Assembly (NCBI RefSeq): GCF_030929615.1
Contig: NZ_JAVFVU010000033.1
Location: 28,303 to 92,302 of the forward strand
Reading direction: 5' to 3'
Source: Dyadobacter sp. LHD-138
GTDB taxonomy: Bacteria > Bacteroidota > Bacteroidia > Cytophagales > Spirosomataceae
Length of the DNA: 64,000 nt
Part shown: piece after piece, positions 60,668 through 64,000 of the stretch
How positions within the stretch are numbered: position 1 is the first letter of the stretch
Layout of the letters: every line of letters starts with the position of its first letter
The notes under the pieces: generated by a model
The model's database searches: none
Seen by the model: only the letters and a program-made list of their open reading frames with translations
Told to the model about the DNA's origin: nothing
Made by a program: the position numbers and the translations under genes

Positions 60668-63289
60668 ATGTCCAAACCACAAGCAGAAATGACCGAAAAG
60701 AAAAATGACGTATTAATGCGTAACGGTTTCTGCAAATTTTTTGGAATAGCACTGTTATTTGTAGCTTTCAACGTAAATGCACGCGATCATTTTATTGAAA
60801 GAGACACCGTTTCCAGAAGAAATCCGGGTGTTGTCTCCAAACAGGGACCTTATCGTCCATCCCGGACTTTAAAACACGACCTCATTCATACCCGCCTGGA
60901 TGTGGAATTTGACTGGCTGCGTCAGCAGGTCCATGGCTCAGCCGTTATTCAGTTTAAACCACATTTTTACGCTCAGAATACCATTGAGCTGGACGCAAAG
61001 GGTTTTGACATCAAAGGGATATCACAGCTTGATACGCTTCATAATTTCGGGTCTGTCTCCACAAAAGAATTGACCAAAAGAACCATTAAAAAACTGGACT
61101 ATACTTACGACAAACGTAAGATAACCATCAAACTTGGCCGCGAATACAGCGTAAAAGACACGATTTATGTAAAAATAGATTACGTTGCCAAACCGAATGA
61201 AATCCCGAGAGACCAGGCGGGCGATAACCCGAATGACAAAGGTTTGTATTTTATCAATGCAGATGGGCTGGAAGAAGGAAAACCAAAACAAATCTGGACA
61301 CAGGGAGAAACAGAAGGCAGCTCATGCTGGTTTCCAACCGTTGATGCACCGAATGTAAAGTTTACGCAGGATGTCTACATCACGGTCGACAGTACCTATA
61401 AGACTTTATCGAACGGTTTACTTGTTTCGCAGGTACCGGATCAAAGCGGACAGCGAACAGACCACTGGAAGCAGTCAATTCCCCACGCGCCTTACCTGAC
61501 CATGCTCGCCGTTGGTGATTTTGCGGTGGCCAAAGATATGATGCCAAACGGCATGGAACTTAGCTATTACGTCGAACCGCAATATGGCGGTGATGCGCAT
61601 GCCATTTTTGGACGTACGCCTGAAATGATGGCTTTCTTTTCCAACATTTTTGGGGTGGAATATCCATGGGAAAAATATGCTCAGATTGCGGTAAGGGATT
61701 TTGTGGCCGGTGCGATGGAAAATACCACCGCTACGGTTCATGAAGAAGGTGTCCAAACAGATTCACGTTCTATTTTGGATGGCAATTCAGACGCCGTTAT
61801 TGCCCACGAGCTGGCTCACCACTGGTTTGGCGATTATGTAACAGCCGAGGAATGGGGACAACTACCGCTCAATGAATCCTTTGCCAATTACTCAGAATAC
61901 CTTTGGAGCGAATATTACATTGGTAAAAATGAGGCTGACTGGCAAAACTTGCAGGAGCTAAAACAATACCTGACGGAAGCTGAAGCGAAACAGGTTCCGA
62001 TGATCCGTTATTTCTACAAGGATGCTGAAAATATGTTTGACAGCCATTCCTATGCCAAAGGCGGAAGGATTTTGCATATGCTGAGAAAATATGTTGGTGA
62101 CGATGCATTTTTCAAATCGCTGCAATATTATCTAAAAACACATGCTTTGGGTACCGCTGAAATCAATGATTTGCGGATGTCTTTTGAAAAGGTGACCGGT
62201 GAGGATCTGAACTGGTTTTTTGATCAGTGGTTTTTACGTCCGGGGCATCCCCTTTTGAAAATCAAACAGGAATATTCTACGGCTACCAATAAGATTCAGT
62301 TGAAAATAACACAGGCACAGGACACGCTTACGACAACGGTTTACCGATTGCCGCTTAAAGTGGACATCTGGGCAGGTGGCAAAAAAACCCGGTATGATGT
62401 GATCGTGGATAAGGTAAATCAGACCCTTGAATTTCCTTCAGCTAAGAAACCTGACCTGGTCATTTTCGATGCGGAGTCTCAACTTCTAGCCAATATCGAG
62501 CAGGATAAAGACCGGCCTGAACTTGTTTACCAGTACAACCACGCAGAACAGTTCCTGCCAAAGTATGAAGCGCTGGCCGCTTTGGAAGGCAAATTACAGG
62601 ACTCAACGGTCAGAAATGTACTGATCAAAGCCATGACGGATCCTTTCTGGAAACTGCGTCAGATGGCAATATCAAACTTTGCTGAATATGACGGGGAAGG
62701 TTTTGCCGCAATTGAAAAGATCATTCAAAGCCGTGCCCGTACCGATCGCCATCCACAGGTAAGAGCGGAGGCCATTATAACGCTGGCATCCTTTGGTGAT
62801 AATAATAATGATCCTGTTTTCCGTGAAGCACTGGGTGACAGCTCTTATCAGGTCGTTTCTGTCGCCATCGACAAATATCTGGTAGGCCAGCCCGCAGACG
62901 CCAACGATGTTGCCGCACAGTTTGAAAATTCACCGAATGATGCGATCGTAACTTCCGTTGGTAATTATTACGCAGGACTGGCCCAGCCAGAACGTTATGA
63001 CTGGTTCCTGGAAAAGATGAAGCGTATGAAACCGAGTGAGAAGTATAATTTCTTACAGGTGTTCGGAAAATATCTGATTAAATCCAAGCAGGATGTTCAG
63101 CGCAAAAGTATCCCTGTACTGGAAGGGATGGCCCGCAACAACCCGTCTTATTTCGTCCGTTTCGGCGCTTATCAGGCACTGGGACTGCTCACCGATATAC
63201 AAGGTGTAGCGGCGATCAGAAAAGATATCCGGGCAAAAGAAACAGAACCGAAACTCAAAGAAATGTATACCCAGTTTGGCGAGTTTTAA
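60668..63289 (+). CDS. M1 family aminopeptidase, secreted
   Basis: 873 residues. The alternative in-frame ATG at 60716 gives MRNGFCKFFGIALLFVAFNV, a signal peptide, and may be the true start. Catalytic parts are complete: exopeptidase motif GAMEN, HELAHHWFGDY with the third ligand 18 residues on in LPLNESFANY, and the conserved tyrosine region HSYAKGGRILHMLR. The C-terminal third is HEAT-like helical (AIEKIIQSRARTDRHPQVRA). It is an aminopeptidase acting on peptides in the periplasm. A terminator follows, then an IS. Confidence 0.96.
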   Translation: MSKPQAEMTEKKNDVLMRNGFCKFFGIALLFVAFNVNARDHFIERDTVSRRNPGVVSKQGPYRPSRTLKHDLIHTRLDVEFDWLRQQVHGSAVIQFKPHFYAQNTIELDAKGFDIKGISQLDTLHNFGSVSTKELTKRTIKKLDYTYDKRKITIKLGREYSVKDTIYVKIDYVAKPNEIPRDQAGDNPNDKGLYFINADGLEEGKPKQIWTQGETEGSSCWFPTVDAPNVKFTQDVYITVDSTYKTLSNGLLVSQVPDQSGQRTDHWKQSIPHAPYLTMLAVGDFAVAKDMMPNGMELSYYVEPQYGGDAHAIFGRTPEMMAFFSNIFGVEYPWEKYAQIAVRDFVAGAMENTTATVHEEGVQTDSRSILDGNSDAVIAHELAHHWFGDYVTAEEWGQLPLNESFANYSEYLWSEYYIGKNEADWQNLQELKQYLTEAEAKQVPMIRYFYKDAENMFDSHSYAKGGRILHMLRKYVGDDAFFKSLQYYLKTHALGTAEINDLRMSFEKVTGEDLNWFFDQWFLRPGHPLLKIKQEYSTATNKIQLKITQAQDTLTTTVYRLPLKVDIWAGGKKTRYDVIVDKVNQTLEFPSAKKPDLVIFDAESQLLANIEQDKDRPELVYQYNHAEQFLPKYEALAALEGKLQDSTVRNVLIKAMTDPFWKLRQMAISNFAEYDGEGFAAIEKIIQSRARTDRHPQVRAEAIITLASFGDNNNDPVFREALGDSSYQVVSVAIDKYLVGQPADANDVAAQFENSPNDAIVTSVGNYYAGLAQPERYDWFLEKMKRMKPSEKYNFLQVFGKYLIKSKQDVQRKSIPVLEGMARNNPSYFVRFGAYQALGLLTDIQGVAAIRKDIRAKETEPKLKEMYTQFGEF

Positions 63290-63305
63290 ACTTGTCAGGA
63301 CATCA

Positions 63306-63344
63306 AAGCAAAGAGGGTGTCTCAGAAAGGCATCCTCTTTGCTT
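63306..63344 (+). terminator. Terminator hairpin after the M1 gene, overlapping the probable IS end
   Basis: Arms AAGCAAAGAGGGTG (63306-63319) and CATCCTCTTTGCTT (63331-63344) pair over 14 positions with one G-T wobble, followed by a T-rich stretch. The left arm includes GAGGGTGTCTCAG, a sequence of the type found at insertion sequence ends. Confidence 0.65.
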
Positions 63345-64000
63345 GTTTTATATATTAATATATTTTAGATTATGGTTCCAAAATTCTGACTTATTTTTTT
63401 GTCTATTTGCTTGATTTTTATATCTTTAGGTATAAATAATTATGAACAATGGCAGGAAAACAGCCTACTTTTAAACCATACAACCAGCAGCAAATCATGC
63501 TGTTACCACCCAGTTTGGAGGAGTTGGTTCCAAAATCTCACCCGGTTCGTGTTGTTAACGAGGTGATTAACAAAGTCAACCTGGGCCCTCTAAATTCAGC
63601 TTACAAAACAACAGGAGCTTCAAGTTATCACCCACAGATGCTGCTCAAAGTGTTGGTTTACGGGTATGTAAGTAATGTGTATTCCAGCCGAAAATTAGAA
63701 GCTGCCTGTAAAGAGAGCATCTACTTTATGTGGGTCAGCGGTATGAGCTATCCGGATCATAACACGATCAACCGTTTTAGAGGTATTCGTTTAAAAGAGG
63801 CACTCAGAAGCGTTTTTGAAGAAGTGGTTCTACTTTTGGCGCAGGAAGGTTTATTAAGCATTGAGGAGATTTGCATTGACAGTACCAAGATTGAAGCCAA
63901 TGCTAACCGCTATACTTTTGTTTGGCGAAAAGCGATTGCGACCAATAAGGAGAAGATGAAACAGCAGTTGAAGCACATCTGGGAATATGCCCAAAGCGTT
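63313..64000 (+). mobile_element. IS1182 family insertion sequence, truncated by the window end
   Basis: The left boundary is set at GAGGGTGTCTCAG because IS termini of this kind commonly read that way; the right terminus lies outside the window, so the inverted repeat cannot be confirmed. The segment holds the 5' part of an IS1182-type transposase gene. Insertion immediately after the M1 peptidase gene leaves that gene intact. Confidence 0.7.
63449..64000 (+). CDS. IS1182 family transposase, N-terminal part
   Basis: 184 codons are visible and the frame is open at the window end; full members are about 450-550 residues. MAGKQPTFKPYNQQQIMLLP, then HPVRVVNEVINKV and SSYHPQMLLKVLVYGYVSNV with SGMSYPDHNTINRFR are the N-terminal DUF772-type region of IS1182/IS5-like transposases. 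IDSTKIEANANRYTFVWRK contains the first catalytic aspartate of the DDE site. No frameshift or stop is seen, so it may be active. Confidence 0.92.
   Translation, partial: MAGKQPTFKPYNQQQIMLLPPSLEELVPKSHPVRVVNEVINKVNLGPLNSAYKTTGASSYHPQMLLKVLVYGYVSNVYSSRKLEAACKESIYFMWVSGMSYPDHNTINRFRGIRLKEALRSVFEEVVLLLAQEGLLSIEEICIDSTKIEANANRYTFVWRKAIATNKEKMKQQLKHIWEYAQSV

Overview
The window looks like an ordinary chromosomal stretch from a member of the phylum Bacteroidota, most likely order Cytophagales and plausibly a Dyadobacter-like genus. The genus is an impression from protein style, not a computed result. Evidence for the phylum: promoter -7 elements of the form TAnnTTTG (best at cspA and vapBC), a gliding-motility-type C-terminal sorting domain (type IX secretion), a GldE-like CNNM/CBS protein, a DUF5686/carboxypeptidase-regulatory outer-membrane protein, a subclass A2-type class A beta-lactamase, and many secreted proteins with lipid-rich signal peptides ending in AQ. 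No tRNA, rRNA, CRISPR array or prophage was found.

Layout. 1-5.3 kb: pgk, a bacterial FAN1-type VRR-NUC nuclease and a cysteine-rich outer-membrane protein. 5.4-9.4 kb: a pair of M16 peptidases (one catalytic, one lacking the zinc motif) and a secreted sugar isomerase-like TIM barrel. 9.4-14.5 kb: an AlgI/AlgJ-like O-acetylation pair, a 2-oxoglutarate/Fe(II) oxygenase and a chromate transporter. 14.5-24.1 kb: a GH3 glucosaminidase fused to a serine beta-lactamase-like domain, an M28 peptidase, a trehalase with a possibly frameshifted signal peptide, a YdeI/DUF1905 protein, a PhzF protein, a DMT exporter and an OmpA/LamG protein. 24.1-24.7 kb: a very AT-rich gene-free stretch. 24.7-33.1 kb: pth, pyrR, a secreted protein of unknown function, argS, glutathione peroxidase, menA and a double SGNH hydrolase. 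33.2-34.2 kb: about 5.3 tandem copies of a palindrome-rich ~183-bp repeat, the most unusual feature of the window. 34.3-45.1 kb: a large type IX-secreted SBBP/PKD protein, an orphan ABC ATPase, a class A beta-lactamase, a GldE-like protein, fbaA, an HxlR/nitroreductase/DsbA-like divergon and a voltage-gated-type K+ channel with a zinc ribbon tail. 45.1-56.7 kb: a DUF5686 protein, an M1 peptidase, a tiny DUF1328 protein, guaA, cspA, glyS, a vapBC toxin-antitoxin module, a membrane-anchored helix-hairpin-helix protein and a LOG protein. 56.7-64 kb: rpiB, a polytopic membrane protein, rbfA with a LolC/E-type permease, a second M1 peptidase and the 5' part of an IS1182-type insertion sequence cut by the window end.

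How it fits together. Much of the content is housekeeping (glycolysis: pgk, fbaA; pentose phosphate: rpiB; translation: argS, glyS, pth, rbfA; nucleotides: guaA, pyrR; menaquinone: menA) interleaved with an extracytoplasmic degradation programme (M1, M16 and M28 peptidases, GH3, trehalase, SGNH esterase). Most convergent gene pairs are separated by strong hairpins that can serve as bidirectional terminators. Downstream of pgk, fbaA and rpiB the spacers carry degenerate heptanucleotide or GC-rich repeats. Apart from the IS at the right edge, the vapBC module and the AT-rich island, there is little sign of recent transfer.
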